From: Woeseiaceae bacterium
GTDB lineage: Bacteria; Pseudomonadota; Gammaproteobacteria; Steroidobacterales; Woeseiaceae
NCBI GenBank assembly: GCA_028277185.1
Contig: JANQGQ010000042.1
Span: 1-57,295, forward strand
DNA: 57,295 nt
Direction of reading: 5' to 3'
This document shows, piece by piece, positions 18,309 through 27,779 of the stretch (position 1 is its first letter; each line of letters starts with the position of its first letter). Position numbers and translations under genes: made by a program. A model generated the notes under the pieces. It did no database searches. It saw nothing but the letters and a program-made list of their open reading frames with translations, and was not told where the DNA came from.

Positions 18309-19157
18309 ATGACTCCCGCGTTCAGACACGCCCTGCCCATTCTTACTTTGTTGCTTGGAGCCTGCGCCGTTCAGCTCCCGGATGCTGCGAGAGTGACGCC
18401 GGCCGAACCGCTCCACGCCCTCTACTCCGGTGTCGACGCCTGCGAGCTCGGTCCGCGGGCGTCGCGTCCGGATGAAGTGTCTGCGCTCGATCCGACCGCT
18501 ATCGACGTCGTCAACTGGAACGTCAGGAAGGGGAGAGATGCCGGCTGGGCCGGGGAACTCGAGAGTCTGAGTCGCAACGCCGACGTCGTCACGCTGCAGG
18601 AAGCGCCGCTCGTCAACCCCGGGTGGGCCGGGCGCCATGCAGAGCGATTTCACGCCTTCGCACCGGGGTTTCGCACGCAGAGGACGCAGACCGGGGTGAT
18701 GACCATCAGTACGTCGATACCGCTCGTGCAATGCAGCCTGAAGGTTCGCGAACCGTGGCTGCGATCGCCGAAAGCCGTCGTCGCTACCGAGTACGAGGTC
18801 GACGGTCGTACTGCGACGCTGCTCGTCGTCAACGCGCATGCCATCAACTTTACGATTACGCTGGCGGCGTTCGAGCGCCAGCTCGGCGAGATATCCCGCG
18901 TACTCGCCCAGCACGACGGAGCCGTCATTCTGGCGGGAGACTTCAATACCTGGCGGCGGGCACGGCAGTTACGCCTCGACGAACTGGCTTCCGGTTTCGA
19001 CCTGCGTCCGATCGGCTTTGCAGACGACCGCCGTACACGGTTTTTCGGTCTGCCTCTCGATCACATCTACGTGCGCGGCCTCGACGTGGTCCGAAGCGAG
19101 AGTCTCGAGTCGCTTGCGTCGGACCATAATCCGATACGCGTTCGTCTCGCGATGTGA
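18309..19157 (+). CDS. Endonuclease/exonuclease/phosphatase-family lipoprotein
   Basis: A 282-residue protein with a signal peptide and lipobox LLGAC (Cys near residue 19), so likely attached to a membrane. The EEP fold motifs are all present: VVNWNVRKG, TLQEA, AGDFNTW, LDHIYVRG and the final SDHNPI, supplying the metal ligands and the catalytic Asp/His. Substrates in this superfamily range from nucleic acids to phospholipids and inositol phosphates, and the sequence does not tell which. A TATACT (18297-18302) lies only 7 bp before the ATG and is too close to be used with confidence as a -10 box. Confidence 0.85.
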   Translation: MTPAFRHALPILTLLLGACAVQLPDAARVTPAEPLHALYSGVDACELGPRASRPDEVSALDPTAIDVVNWNVRKGRDAGWAGELESLSRNADVVTLQEAPLVNPGWAGRHAERFHAFAPGFRTQRTQTGVMTISTSIPLVQCSLKVREPWLRSPKAVVATEYEVDGRTATLLVVNAHAINFTITLAAFERQLGEISRVLAQHDGAVILAGDFNTWRRARQLRLDELASGFDLRPIGFADDRRTRFFGLPLDHIYVRGLDVVRSESLESLASDHNPIRVRLAM

Positions 19158-19170
19158 GGCTTACCGGCGG

Positions 19171-21366
19171 TCAGCCCGTGTCCGTCTTCGGCAGCCGGCC
19201 GTCGTGCAGCACCCCCGGTCCCATCTCATCCAGCACCCGGGCAAGCGGTTCGGGCCGGCCGAGCACGAAGCCCTGAGCGAAGTCGACGCCGTGCTGGCGC
19301 ACGCGCTGCAGGACCAGATCGGTTTCTACGTGCTCGGCGACCGTCAGCGCGCGCATCACGCCGGCGATGCTCACCATCGACAGAACAATCGCCTCGGACA
19401 GCGGGTTCTCGAGAATGTCGCGAACGAACACGCCGTCCACCTTGATGTACTGTACGGGCAGGTCTTTGAGGTAGGCGAACGAGCAGTAGCCCGTCCCGAA
19501 GTCATCGAGCGCAACCCGGCATCCCAGCCGTCTGAGCTGACGGACGATTCGCTGTGCGCGCTCGATGTTGCGGACGACGGCCGTCTCGGTGATCTCGAAC
19601 ACGAGAGCGTCCGGCGGCACGCCGCTTTCGTTGATGCGGGCCTCGACGAAGTCCACGAAGCCGTCGTCGGCAAGCGACTGCGCCGACACGTTCAGGCTGA
19701 AGCTTCCAAGGCTGATTTCCAGCAGATTGTCGGACGCCGACAGCGCGTCGAGCGTGTGGCGGATGACCCAGCGGTCGATTGCCGCCATGAGCTGATAGCG
19801 CTCGGCAGCCGAGAGGAACTTGTCCGGCGGCAGGAGCGAGCCGTCCTGGTCCCGCATGCGCACCAGAATCTCGTACCGGTAGCTGTTTTCCTCGCCCCGC
19901 AGCGAGTCGATGCGCTGCGCGAACAGCTCGAAACGGTCGTCGATGAGCGCGGACTGCAGATGATTGACCTGGTCGAGATCGCTGCGGCGCTGAGCGACGC
20001 TGGCGTCGACGTCGCGAAAAACGACAATGCGGTTGCCACCCCGGCTCCTGGCCGAACGCGACGCCACTTCCGCCGTGTTGAGGGCCGCAGAGGCATCGCT
20101 GACGACATCGGGGATGAGCGCGATGCCGATGCTGGCGGTGACCTGGATGTCGCTGCCCGCGTAGTCGATCCTTTCCTTGTCGATGGTCTCGAGTATCAGA
20201 CTGGCGCGGTCGAAGGCGCGGCTCTCGTCGGCGCCGCGCAGAAACACCGCGAAGGTGTCGCCCGTCAGGTGCGAGACCGCGTCGGAGCTGCTGCAGAGTT
20301 CCTCGATGATGCGGCTCGTGCTGCGGATCACCCGGTCGCCGGCCATGTGGCCGTGGCGGTCGTTCACGATGTGCAGCTTGTCGATATCGAGATACAGCAT
20401 CGCGTGCGACTGCGTGCGATTCCGCTTGATGACTCCGCTTGCATGGCTCAACAGCCCATGGCGGGAAAAGTACTGTCCCGATAGCTGATCGGCTGTACGA
20501 ACCAGGCTGTTGACTTTGGCGCAGATGGCGCGCGTGAGTCGCACCTGGTCTCTCGTGAAGCGCTCTTTCGACAGCAGAACGAAAATGCCAATGACTTCGT
20601 CGCGCGAATTGATGATCGGCGCGCACAGAAAGCGCGGCTCCGCGCCGCCCAGTCCCGGAACCGGGGTCGCTTTGAGGTTCGCGTCGGATACGAGCACCTG
20701 GCGGTGCATCTTTGCGCCGGAAAGCAGGGCGCCTAGCGTGCTCATTACCGCCTTGCCGGATTTCTGGTCGCTCAACAGGCTTGGCGGCCAGGTTTGCTGG
20801 ATCCCGAGGTTCGGCAGCACGACGGCCGTCATCTCCGCCTGAAAATGGTTCATCGCCATTTCCAGCACGGCGTTGAGAATGTCGTGCGGCCCGGCGGAGC
20901 CGTCGAGTTCGTCCATGGCCATGAGCAGGCGGACGCCGCGCTGGCCGTCGCGCGATATCCGCCGTACGGCGGAGAGTTCGGCGTTGATGGCAATCTGACG
21001 CTCGATGCACTCGATGATGGGCATTATTTCGCGCCGCGTTGTCTCGAGGTCGAACGTCGCGCTCGCCTTCATTGTCACCGACAGCGTCGCGACGGGCTTG
21101 CCCGCTGCCTCGGTCCCCAGGCCGAAGACGCAGACCACGTTCTCGCCAAGGTGTTCCGCATAGCCGCGTTGCGGTAGCTCGTTGCGCAGAAACGGGTTCG
21201 ATAACCACAGCTCGCGGGCATTGCGATCGGGGCCGGCCCAGATCAGGCGGCCGTCAATCTCGTGCAGCGCCAGGGACGCGACGTGCTTGAGGGAGTCGAT
21301 AATCTGCTGGGCGAAGACGGCGATCGAGCCGGCGTCCAGATAGCTGGCGACATTTTGCGGGCGCAT
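19171..21366 (-). CDS. GAF - degenerate GGDEF - EAL cyclic di-GMP phosphodiesterase
   Basis: A 731-residue cytoplasmic signalling protein. Residues about 1-140 are an unassigned sensor region, 150-300 GAF-like, 315-470 a GGDEF domain and 475-720 an EAL domain. The cyclase motif reads LTGDTFAVF instead of GGDEF, so cyclase activity is probably lost and the domain may bind GTP as a regulator. The EAL part keeps its catalytic set: YEILVRM, NVSAQSL, FEITETA, DDFGTGYCSF, IKVDGVFV, AEHVET and QGFVLGRP. It is therefore a probable cyclic di-GMP phosphodiesterase, the counterpart of the cyclase at 2640-4553. Confidence 0.88.
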   Translation of the reverse strand: MRPQNVASYLDAGSIAVFAQQIIDSLKHVASLALHEIDGRLIWAGPDRNARELWLSNPFLRNELPQRGYAEHLGENVVCVFGLGTEAAGKPVATLSVTMKASATFDLETTRREIMPIIECIERQIAINAELSAVRRISRDGQRGVRLLMAMDELDGSAGPHDILNAVLEMAMNHFQAEMTAVVLPNLGIQQTWPPSLLSDQKSGKAVMSTLGALLSGAKMHRQVLVSDANLKATPVPGLGGAEPRFLCAPIINSRDEVIGIFVLLSKERFTRDQVRLTRAICAKVNSLVRTADQLSGQYFSRHGLLSHASGVIKRNRTQSHAMLYLDIDKLHIVNDRHGHMAGDRVIRSTSRIIEELCSSSDAVSHLTGDTFAVFLRGADESRAFDRASLILETIDKERIDYAGSDIQVTASIGIALIPDVVSDASAALNTAEVASRSARSRGGNRIVVFRDVDASVAQRRSDLDQVNHLQSALIDDRFELFAQRIDSLRGEENSYRYEILVRMRDQDGSLLPPDKFLSAAERYQLMAAIDRWVIRHTLDALSASDNLLEISLGSFSLNVSAQSLADDGFVDFVEARINESGVPPDALVFEITETAVVRNIERAQRIVRQLRRLGCRVALDDFGTGYCSFAYLKDLPVQYIKVDGVFVRDILENPLSEAIVLSMVSIAGVMRALTVAEHVETDLVLQRVRQHGVDFAQGFVLGRPEPLARVLDEMGPGVLHDGRLPKTDTG

Positions 21367-21537
21367 TGGCGGTATCGGCGGCCTTACTTGTTACCTTTCC
21401 CGATATCGGCATCCGGCGCCGCGACTTGAGCTACGGAGACGTCTTCCGGGCACGCCTTTCGGTAATCTTTGCGGCATAGTGTCGGTCCTGATCTGGTACA
21501 AGCACAATCGAAACAAGCTTTAGCGGGGGAGACGTCA

Positions 21538-23247
21538 GTGGAAGAATTCAGGCTCGAGCGCGGACCGGAGGGCGACCGGCTCACTATCGACAAGTGCGGT
21601 CCCGACCTGTTGCGCTATCCGCTGTACAACAAGGGGACCGGATTCGACCGCGACGAGCGGCGCCGCCTGGGTATCGAGGGCCTGCTGCCCGCCGAATACA
21701 ACGATATCGACCGGCAGGTCGAGCGCATCTATCGGTCGATCTTCTTCAACCGGGACGACGTGGGCCGGCACATCGGTCTGGCGATGCTGCAGGATCGCAA
21801 CGAAGTGCTCTTTTACAAGCTGATGCAAAAGCACCTGAAAGAAGTCATGCCGATCGTTTACACCCCGACGGTCGGCAAGGCCTCCCGGTACTACTCGCGG
21901 GTTTTTCGCCGCGGCCGGGGAGTGTTCATCACTCCGGAGTACCGCGGCAGAATCGAAAACGTTCTCCGTCGCGCGGCGCCGTTTTCCGACGTTCGGCTCA
22001 TCGTCGTCACCGACAACGAGGCTATCCTCGGCATCGGCGATCAGGGCGCGGGCGGCATGGCGATCAGCGTCGGCAAGCTTGCGCTCTATTGCGCGGGCGC
22101 GGGTATTCATCCCGCGGCGACCTTGCCCGTCAGTCTCGACGTCGGTACGGACAACGAGGCGCTCCTGAACGATCCGCTGTATCTGGGCTACCGGCAGCCG
22201 CGGCTGCGGGGTGCCGACTACGAAGGGCTCGTCGACGAGTTCGTCGCGGCAGTTCGCGCCGTTTTTCCGCGTGTCGTCGTGCAGTGGGAGGATTTTCGCA
22301 AGGACAACGCACTCGCGATCCTCGATCGTTATCGCGGCGTTCTCCCGTCCTTCAACGACGACATCCAGGGGACCGGCGCCGTCGCCGCTGCCTGCGTGCA
22401 CGGCGGCATCGCCGTGAGCGGAGCGGATCCCGCCGCCAGCCGCATACTCATCTATGGCGCCGGTGCCGCGGGTCTCGGCATCGCGCGTCAGCTCAAGCGC
22501 CAGCTTGCCGCCGCCGGCCTCGTCGGCGAGGCTATCCGGCACTCCGTCCTGCTCATGGACAGTCGGGGCGTCGTCGGGGAGCACCGTGAGCGCCTCGATG
22601 CCTATAAGCATGAGCTTGCGTGGTCGGCGGACGCGGTTGCTGCTCTCGGTCTCGACGCCGACGGCTTGCGGTCGCTGGACCGGGTCGTCGAGGCATTCCG
22701 GCCGACAGCGCTGATCGGCGCATCCGGTCAGGCCAACTCCTTCACGGAGCCCGCCGTTCGGGCGATGGCGCGATATTGCGAACAGCCGATCGTATTGCCG
22801 ATGTCCAATCCCACCGCGATCTGCGAAGCGGCCCCGGCCGACGTGCTGGCCTGGACCGAGGGTCGCGCGCTCGTCGCTACGGGAAGCCCGTTCGCGCCCG
22901 TGGAACTCGGTGACCGGACACAGCCCGTCAGTCAGGCCAACAACGTGTTCGTGTTCCCGGGCGTTGGACTCGGTACCATGGCCACCGAGGCGCGCGAGAT
23001 CACCGGCGAGATGATTGCCGCAGCCGCCGCGGCGCTGGGCGCAAGCCTGACTGCCGGCGAACTCGCCGAGCGGCGTCTCGTGCCCGACGTCGCGCGGCTG
23101 TGGGACGTTTGCCGCGACGTCGCCATCGCCGTCGCGAAGCAGGCCGTAGCGGACGGGGTCGCGAATCTGACGGACGATCTCGAGCGGCGTGTCGATGCGC
23201 TCCGCTGGCAGCCGCGCTACCCCGAAATCGTCAGCACCACCGATTAA
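21538..23247 (+). CDS. NAD-dependent malic enzyme
   Basis: A 569-residue malic enzyme that converts malate to pyruvate and CO2. Motifs include MPIVYTPTVGKA, the VVTDNEAILGIGDQG block with catalytic Lys nearby (MAISVGKLALYCA), FNDDIQGTGA for metal binding, and the Rossmann loop IYGAGAAGLGIA. Length agrees with the SfcA/MaeA group of about 565 residues. The GTG at 21538 is chosen because GGGGGA lies 7 bp before it; an upstream in-frame start at 21469 lacks such a site. It is followed after 18 bp by the acetolactate-synthase-like gene, so they may share a transcript that supplies pyruvate to that enzyme. Confidence 0.93.
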   Translation: MEEFRLERGPEGDRLTIDKCGPDLLRYPLYNKGTGFDRDERRRLGIEGLLPAEYNDIDRQVERIYRSIFFNRDDVGRHIGLAMLQDRNEVLFYKLMQKHLKEVMPIVYTPTVGKASRYYSRVFRRGRGVFITPEYRGRIENVLRRAAPFSDVRLIVVTDNEAILGIGDQGAGGMAISVGKLALYCAGAGIHPAATLPVSLDVGTDNEALLNDPLYLGYRQPRLRGADYEGLVDEFVAAVRAVFPRVVVQWEDFRKDNALAILDRYRGVLPSFNDDIQGTGAVAAACVHGGIAVSGADPAASRILIYGAGAAGLGIARQLKRQLAAAGLVGEAIRHSVLLMDSRGVVGEHRERLDAYKHELAWSADAVAALGLDADGLRSLDRVVEAFRPTALIGASGQANSFTEPAVRAMARYCEQPIVLPMSNPTAICEAAPADVLAWTEGRALVATGSPFAPVELGDRTQPVSQANNVFVFPGVGLGTMATEAREITGEMIAAAAAALGASLTAGELAERRLVPDVARLWDVCRDVAIAVAKQAVADGVANLTDDLERRVDALRWQPRYPEIVSTTD

Positions 23248-23265
23248 CGAGCATAAGGAATCGAC

Positions 23266-24918
23266 GTGAACGCATCCGATCTCATGGTCAAGTGTCTGGA
23301 GGAAGAAGGCATCGAGTACATCTTCGGCGTGCCGGGCGAGGAAAACGCGGACTTCATGATGGCACTGGAGAAGTCCGCGAAGATCCGCTTCGTGCTGACG
23401 CGGCACGAGCAGGGCGCGGCATTCATGGCGGAGATCTACGGGCGCCTGACCGGGAATCCGGCCGGCGTGCTTGCGACGCTCGGGCCGGGCGCCACCAATC
23501 TGATCACGGGCGTTGCCGATTCGAACATGGACCGGGCGCCGATGCTCGTGCTGACGGGTCAGGGCGGCACCGACCGGCTGCACAAGGAGTCGCACCAGAT
23601 CATGGACGTCGTCAGCATGTTCCGGCCCGTGACGAAGTGGGCGACCACGATCCTGAACCCGGAAACGATTCCCGAGATAGTCCGCAAGGCGGTGCGGCTG
23701 GCGCGGACCGAGAAGCCCGGGGCGGTGCACATAGAGCTGCCCGAAGACGTCGCGGCGATGAAGGCAAGCGGCACGCCAATGCCGCCGCGCCGCTTCCGCC
23801 GTTCGGTGCCCGACGACAAAATCGTCGACCGGGCCTTCGATCTGCTGAAGACGGCCGAGCGGCCGGTGATCATCGCGGGCAATGGCTGTATCCGGCGCCG
23901 CGCGAGCAAGCAGCTTCGACGCTTCTGCGAACAGACCGGCATCGGCGTCATCTCCACGTTCATGGCCAAGGGCGCCGTGGACATGGACGCCGACTACTGC
24001 CTGTACACCGTGGGTCTCGGCACCAAGGATCGCGTCAACCAGGCCATCGACGATGCCGACCTCGTTATCACGCTGGGCTTCGATATGGTGGAGTACCACC
24101 CGCAGCTCTGGAACGAGCGCGGTGACAAGACGATCCTCCACGCCGACTTCCTGCCTGCCGAGATCGACGCCTTTTATCATCCGGAGATCGAGCTCGTCGG
24201 CGACCTGGCGCACGCGCTGTGGATGCTCAACGAACGGATCGATGCACACGGCCTGCCGGACTACGACCTGGCGCTGCAGCGCCGCGTGCGCGCGGAGATG
24301 GCCGAAGACTTCGCGGAGCACGGGGATGACGATACCGAGGGCAGCATCCGTCCGCAGAAGGCGCTGTGGGACGCCCGTCAGGTCATGGGGCCCGAGGACA
24401 TCCTGCTGTCCGACGTCGGCGCGCACAAGATGTGGATTGCGCGGCACTATCACTGCAACGAACCGAACACCTGTCTCATTCCCAACGGTTTCTGCTCGAT
24501 GGGTTTCGCGCTGCCGGGCGCCGTGGCCGCAAGCCTCGTGTTTCCGGAGCGGCGGATACTGGCGATCGCCGGCGACGGCGGGATTCTGATGAACGTTCAG
24601 GAAATGGAGACCGCCAGACGGCTCGACAGCGACATCGTCGTGCTCGTGTGGGCGGATAGCGGCTACGGGCTGATCTCCTGGAAGCAGGATACTCACTTCG
24701 GGAAGCACACGGATCTCACGTTCGGCAATCCGGACTGGCTCAAGCTTGCCGAGGCCTTCGGCTGGCAGGGGCACTACATCGACAAATCGCGTGATCTCGA
24801 AGCAACGCTCGAAACCGCGTTTGACGAATCCGGACCGAGCCTCGTCGTGATCCCGATCGACTATCGGGAGAATCCGCTGCTGACGAAGAAACTCGGAGAG
24901 ATTACGTGGGTGGCCTGA
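23266..24918 (+). CDS. Acetolactate-synthase-like thiamine diphosphate enzyme
   Basis: A 550-residue ThDP enzyme of the catabolic acetolactate synthase group. Evidence: the activating Glu in LTRHEQGAAFMAE (near residue 47), ATLGPGATNL, a middle domain, and the ThDP/Mg motif AGDGGILMNVQEMETA around residue 440. It would condense pyruvate, possibly onto a second 2-oxo acid or aldehyde. GTG start at 23266 has AAGGA upstream. No small regulatory subunit gene follows, arguing against branched-chain biosynthesis. Instead its 3' end overlaps an aldehyde dehydrogenase by 13 bp, so the two probably act in sequence on a shared aldehyde; the substrate is unknown. Confidence 0.85.
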   Translation: MNASDLMVKCLEEEGIEYIFGVPGEENADFMMALEKSAKIRFVLTRHEQGAAFMAEIYGRLTGNPAGVLATLGPGATNLITGVADSNMDRAPMLVLTGQGGTDRLHKESHQIMDVVSMFRPVTKWATTILNPETIPEIVRKAVRLARTEKPGAVHIELPEDVAAMKASGTPMPPRRFRRSVPDDKIVDRAFDLLKTAERPVIIAGNGCIRRRASKQLRRFCEQTGIGVISTFMAKGAVDMDADYCLYTVGLGTKDRVNQAIDDADLVITLGFDMVEYHPQLWNERGDKTILHADFLPAEIDAFYHPEIELVGDLAHALWMLNERIDAHGLPDYDLALQRRVRAEMAEDFAEHGDDDTEGSIRPQKALWDARQVMGPEDILLSDVGAHKMWIARHYHCNEPNTCLIPNGFCSMGFALPGAVAASLVFPERRILAIAGDGGILMNVQEMETARRLDSDIVVLVWADSGYGLISWKQDTHFGKHTDLTFGNPDWLKLAEAFGWQGHYIDKSRDLEATLETAFDESGPSLVVIPIDYRENPLLTKKLGEITWVA

Positions 24919-26336
24919 GGATCGTGACGGAGCGTTCGCCGGCGGGCGAGCTGGCCGTCACTTCGCCGTGGGACGGGCGTGAGCTGGCGCGTGTCGCGAC
25001 CGCGGATGCCGGGCACGTCGCCGATGCGCTCGGCGTTGCCCATGGCTTGTTTCGCGATCGCGCCCGCTGGCTGCCGGTCCCGGAACGCGTTGCGATCCTC
25101 GAACGCACCGCCGCGATCATGGCGTCGCGTACGGACGAGCTGACGCTGACCGCGGCGAGTGAGGGCGGCAAGCCCTACGCCGATTCGCGGGTCGAAGTGA
25201 TCCGCGCGATCGACGGCGTGAAGCTGTGCGCCGAAACGCTGCGTGGCGACGCCGGCTCGGTGATACCCGTGGGCACGACGCCGGCGACGGTCGGACGCGT
25301 CGCGCTAACGCAAAAGGAGCCCGTCGGCGTCGTAGTCGCCGTCAGCGCCTTCAACCATCCCCTGAACCTCATCGTCCACCAGGTCGGACCGGCCGTCGCA
25401 AGCGGCTGCCCGGCCATCGTCAAGCCCGCCGGTGACACACCCATGTCCTGCCTCGCGTTCGTGGACATCCTGTACGAGGCCGGTCTGCCGCGCGAGTGGT
25501 GCCAGGCCGTCGTCACGGACGATCTGGCCACGGCCGAAGCCCTCGTCACCGATCCCCGCGTGGGCTTTTTTTCGTTCATCGGCTCGAGCCGGGTCGGCTG
25601 GATGCTTCGCTCGAAGCTCGCGCCGGGCGCCCGGTGTGCGCTGGAGCACGGCGGTGCAGCGCCGGTGATCGTAGCGCCGCCGTTTGCACAGGATGCCGTG
25701 ATCCCGGCAATCGCCAAGGGCGGCTTCTATCACGCCGGCCAGGTCTGCGTATCCGTGCAGCGCGTGTTCGTGCCGCGTGCATCGGCAGCGGAGTTTGCGC
25801 GGGCGCTGGCCGCCGCCGCGGATTCCCTTGTTGTCGGTGCCCCGGAAGATCCCGCCACCGAGGTGGGGCCGTTGATCCGTCCGGCCGAGGTCGGGCGTGT
25901 CGCGGATTGGGTTGACGAGGCCGTGGACGCCGGTGCGGTCCTCGTAACGGGTGGCAGGCAACTCGACAACAACGCTTACGCCCCGACCGTGCTGCTCGAT
26001 CCGCCGGATGACGCCAAAGTCAGCACGCTGGAGATATTCGGCCCCGTCGTCTGTATCTACGGGTACGACGATATCGATGCCGCAATCGCCCGGGCAAATG
26101 CGCTGCCCGTGGCGTTTCAGGCCGCGGTGTTCAGTGAGGACATCGATACCGCGATGCACGTTTACCGGCAGATCGACGCTTCGGCCGTCATGGTCAACGA
26201 TCATTCTGCGTTTCGTGACGATGTCATGCCGTTTGCGGGTTTGCGGGAATCGGGTCTCGGCGTCGGCGGTATTCCCTACACGATGCATGACATGCAGATC
26301 GACAAGATGCTGGTCGTTAAGTCCGGCGCGCTTTGA
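24906..26336 (+). CDS. Aldehyde dehydrogenase coupled to the ThDP enzyme
   Basis: A 476-residue aldehyde dehydrogenase. It has VSAFNHPLNLI, FIGSSRVGWML, the Glu in ALEHGGAAPVIV, and the catalytic Cys in FYHAGQVCVSVQR, an arrangement seen in phosphonoacetaldehyde, lactaldehyde and succinate semialdehyde dehydrogenase relatives. GTG at 24906 overlaps the ThDP enzyme gene by 13 bp and has GGAGA six bases upstream, indicating translational coupling. The pair suggests that a decarboxylation or carboligation by the first enzyme yields or uses an aldehyde handled by this one. The exact substrate is not determined by sequence. Confidence 0.87.
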   Translation: MGGLRIVTERSPAGELAVTSPWDGRELARVATADAGHVADALGVAHGLFRDRARWLPVPERVAILERTAAIMASRTDELTLTAASEGGKPYADSRVEVIRAIDGVKLCAETLRGDAGSVIPVGTTPATVGRVALTQKEPVGVVVAVSAFNHPLNLIVHQVGPAVASGCPAIVKPAGDTPMSCLAFVDILYEAGLPREWCQAVVTDDLATAEALVTDPRVGFFSFIGSSRVGWMLRSKLAPGARCALEHGGAAPVIVAPPFAQDAVIPAIAKGGFYHAGQVCVSVQRVFVPRASAAEFARALAAAADSLVVGAPEDPATEVGPLIRPAEVGRVADWVDEAVDAGAVLVTGGRQLDNNAYAPTVLLDPPDDAKVSTLEIFGPVVCIYGYDDIDAAIARANALPVAFQAAVFSEDIDTAMHVYRQIDASAVMVNDHSAFRDDVMPFAGLRESGLGVGGIPYTMHDMQIDKMLVVKSGAL

Positions 26337-26388
26337 CGCTGGCTGAGTGCTATCCTCGATAGTCGTGGAAGAAATGTCTTAGGCGTCG

Positions 26389-26844
26389 GTGGGATCAGCG
26401 GTACGACATAAGCCAATTCACGGCAGCTGTCATTGCAGGAACATTCGCTTTGTGTTCCGCTGGCCTCATTCTGAATCTGAAATCCCGGTCCGCGAATGCG
26501 GCTGCACGTTCTGTCGAAAGCACGGTGGTGCCTGGACATCGCACCGGGGCTCGGAACTCGCAATCGATGTCGATGACCGGTCTCTGGTTTCAACGTACCG
26601 GTTTGGAACCGGGACGGCCGACTTCTACGTTTGCTCCGTATGTGGGGTGGCGCCGTTCGTATTGAGCGAGATCGACGGCAATCGGTACGCTGTCGTCAAC
26701 GTCAATACGTTCGATGATGTCGGTGCTCTTTCGTTTTCCAGGTCGAAGTCGAACTTTGACGGCGAGGATACCGGAAGCCGGCTCGAGCGCCGCCAGCGCA
26801 ATTGGATTCCAAATGTCACGATCACTGCGTCTTCGACTGCCTGA
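26389..26844 (+). CDS. GFA/CENP-V family zinc protein
   Basis: A 151-residue protein with the zinc ligands of the GFA (glutathione-dependent formaldehyde-activating enzyme-like) fold: GSCHCRNIRF near residue 13, CGCTFCRKHGG near 37 and CSVCGVAPF near 81. The fold binds two zinc ions; the formaldehyde role established for one member does not extend safely to the family. GTG start at 26389. Third-position GC is visibly weaker than in the genes upstream, the first sign of the patchy stretch that follows. Confidence 0.8.
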   Translation: MGSAVRHKPIHGSCHCRNIRFVFRWPHSESEIPVRECGCTFCRKHGGAWTSHRGSELAIDVDDRSLVSTYRFGTGTADFYVCSVCGVAPFVLSEIDGNRYAVVNVNTFDDVGALSFSRSKSNFDGEDTGSRLERRQRNWIPNVTITASSTA

Positions 26845-26961
26845 CGGCGTGTACCGTACGATCACTGTATTGGCGGTTATCGAGGTTTTCCTAAGAGAGA
26901 ACCTGCAGTAGGCAGAGCTGCAGCTTCCCTTCGTCTATACTTGCAGGTACACGCGCCAATT

Positions 26962-26975
26962 CTGAGGAGCCTCAG
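26962..26975 (+). promoter_or_regulatory. Ribosome binding site inside a perfect palindrome
   Basis: CTGAGGAGCCTCAG directly precedes the ATG at 26976. The Shine-Dalgarno GAGGAG is half of a 6-bp inverted repeat around AG, so it could pair in the mRNA or between strands. With a two-base gap it cannot close as a simple hairpin, so any function is more likely at DNA level or accidental. Confidence 0.35.
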
Positions 26976-27725
26976 ATGAATCGAGCTGCGTATCTGACAG
27001 CCACGGTATTGATCTTCGTCGCGTCGGCAAGCTGGTCGAAAGGCCAGACTTTACGGATCGAGATTGCCGGCGACGGGCTTCGCGAAGCGATTATCATTGT
27101 CGATCCTGAGATTCTCGGCCTGTTCAACATCTGGAACGGTCCGGGAGTGACTGTCCGCGGACCGGACGGAGTGCTTTATCCGGCTACCCATTTGGACCCG
27201 GATCGACCCTATGGCAGGTTCATAGACTGGCCACGGGGCATGGCAACGAAACGACCGTCCGGCTTGCAGCGACTCGAGGTCACATTTTTCGTCGGCGTAC
27301 CGCGGCGGCCCGATCAGGAGCGCTCGTACGTGTTTGCTTATGAGGTAGATACAGAAGAGTCTGTCGGCTTCGTGTATCTGCCTTTATGGAAGAACGACCT
27401 CATTGGTCATCGAGTGGAGGGAAACTGGTTCTACGCGGCCAGGCGGTGGAACGAAGTAATCGCGCCGATCGTCGCCGACCGTACCGGCATTCTTCGCTCG
27501 CCATCGGCGAGAGGAGATTTGAGTTGCATCGCGGGATACGGATCGCTGGGCCAGGACGGCGTTATCGAGTTCACGCTGGCCGATGACAGCGGAGTCACGA
27601 GTCGCTGGCGCTACGGCCCCTCGACTGAAGGCTACGAGAACGTTCGCGCACACATTGGAGACGTGAAACCGGGCGAGGAGATGACAGTTTCTTGCTGGCC
27701 GCCGCGATTCACCGCAAGCCGCTGA
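26976..27725 (+). CDS. Exported protein of unknown function
   Basis: A 249-residue protein with a clear Sec signal peptide (hydrophobic TATVLIFVASASW, cleavage near residue 23). No family is recognised. The mature part is beta-rich, with the segment IEIAGDGLREAIIIVDPEIL followed by a Pro/Gly-rich stretch; it has two Cys residues (CIAGYG near 183 and a penultimate-region SCWPP near 240) that could form a periplasmic disulfide. GAGGAG is six bases before the ATG. It lies in an accessory stretch beside two gene fragments and has no obvious operon partner. Confidence 0.7.
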   Translation: MNRAAYLTATVLIFVASASWSKGQTLRIEIAGDGLREAIIIVDPEILGLFNIWNGPGVTVRGPDGVLYPATHLDPDRPYGRFIDWPRGMATKRPSGLQRLEVTFFVGVPRRPDQERSYVFAYEVDTEESVGFVYLPLWKNDLIGHRVEGNWFYAARRWNEVIAPIVADRTGILRSPSARGDLSCIAGYGSLGQDGVIEFTLADDSGVTSRWRYGPSTEGYENVRAHIGDVKPGEEMTVSCWPPRFTASR

Positions 27726-27779
27726 TACGGCCGATTCCGGTAGGATGAAGGCTACTTCAGGACACCCCCTAACACCCGG

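Noticed and set aside
21535..24774. 1079-codon minus-strand frame across malic enzyme and the ThDP enzyme
   Set aside because: It spans two well-identified plus-strand genes and shows no family motifs.
26962..26975. Hairpin hiding the ribosome binding site of the exported protein gene
   Set aside because: The two-base gap between arms cannot form an RNA loop; kept only as a DNA palindrome of low confidence.
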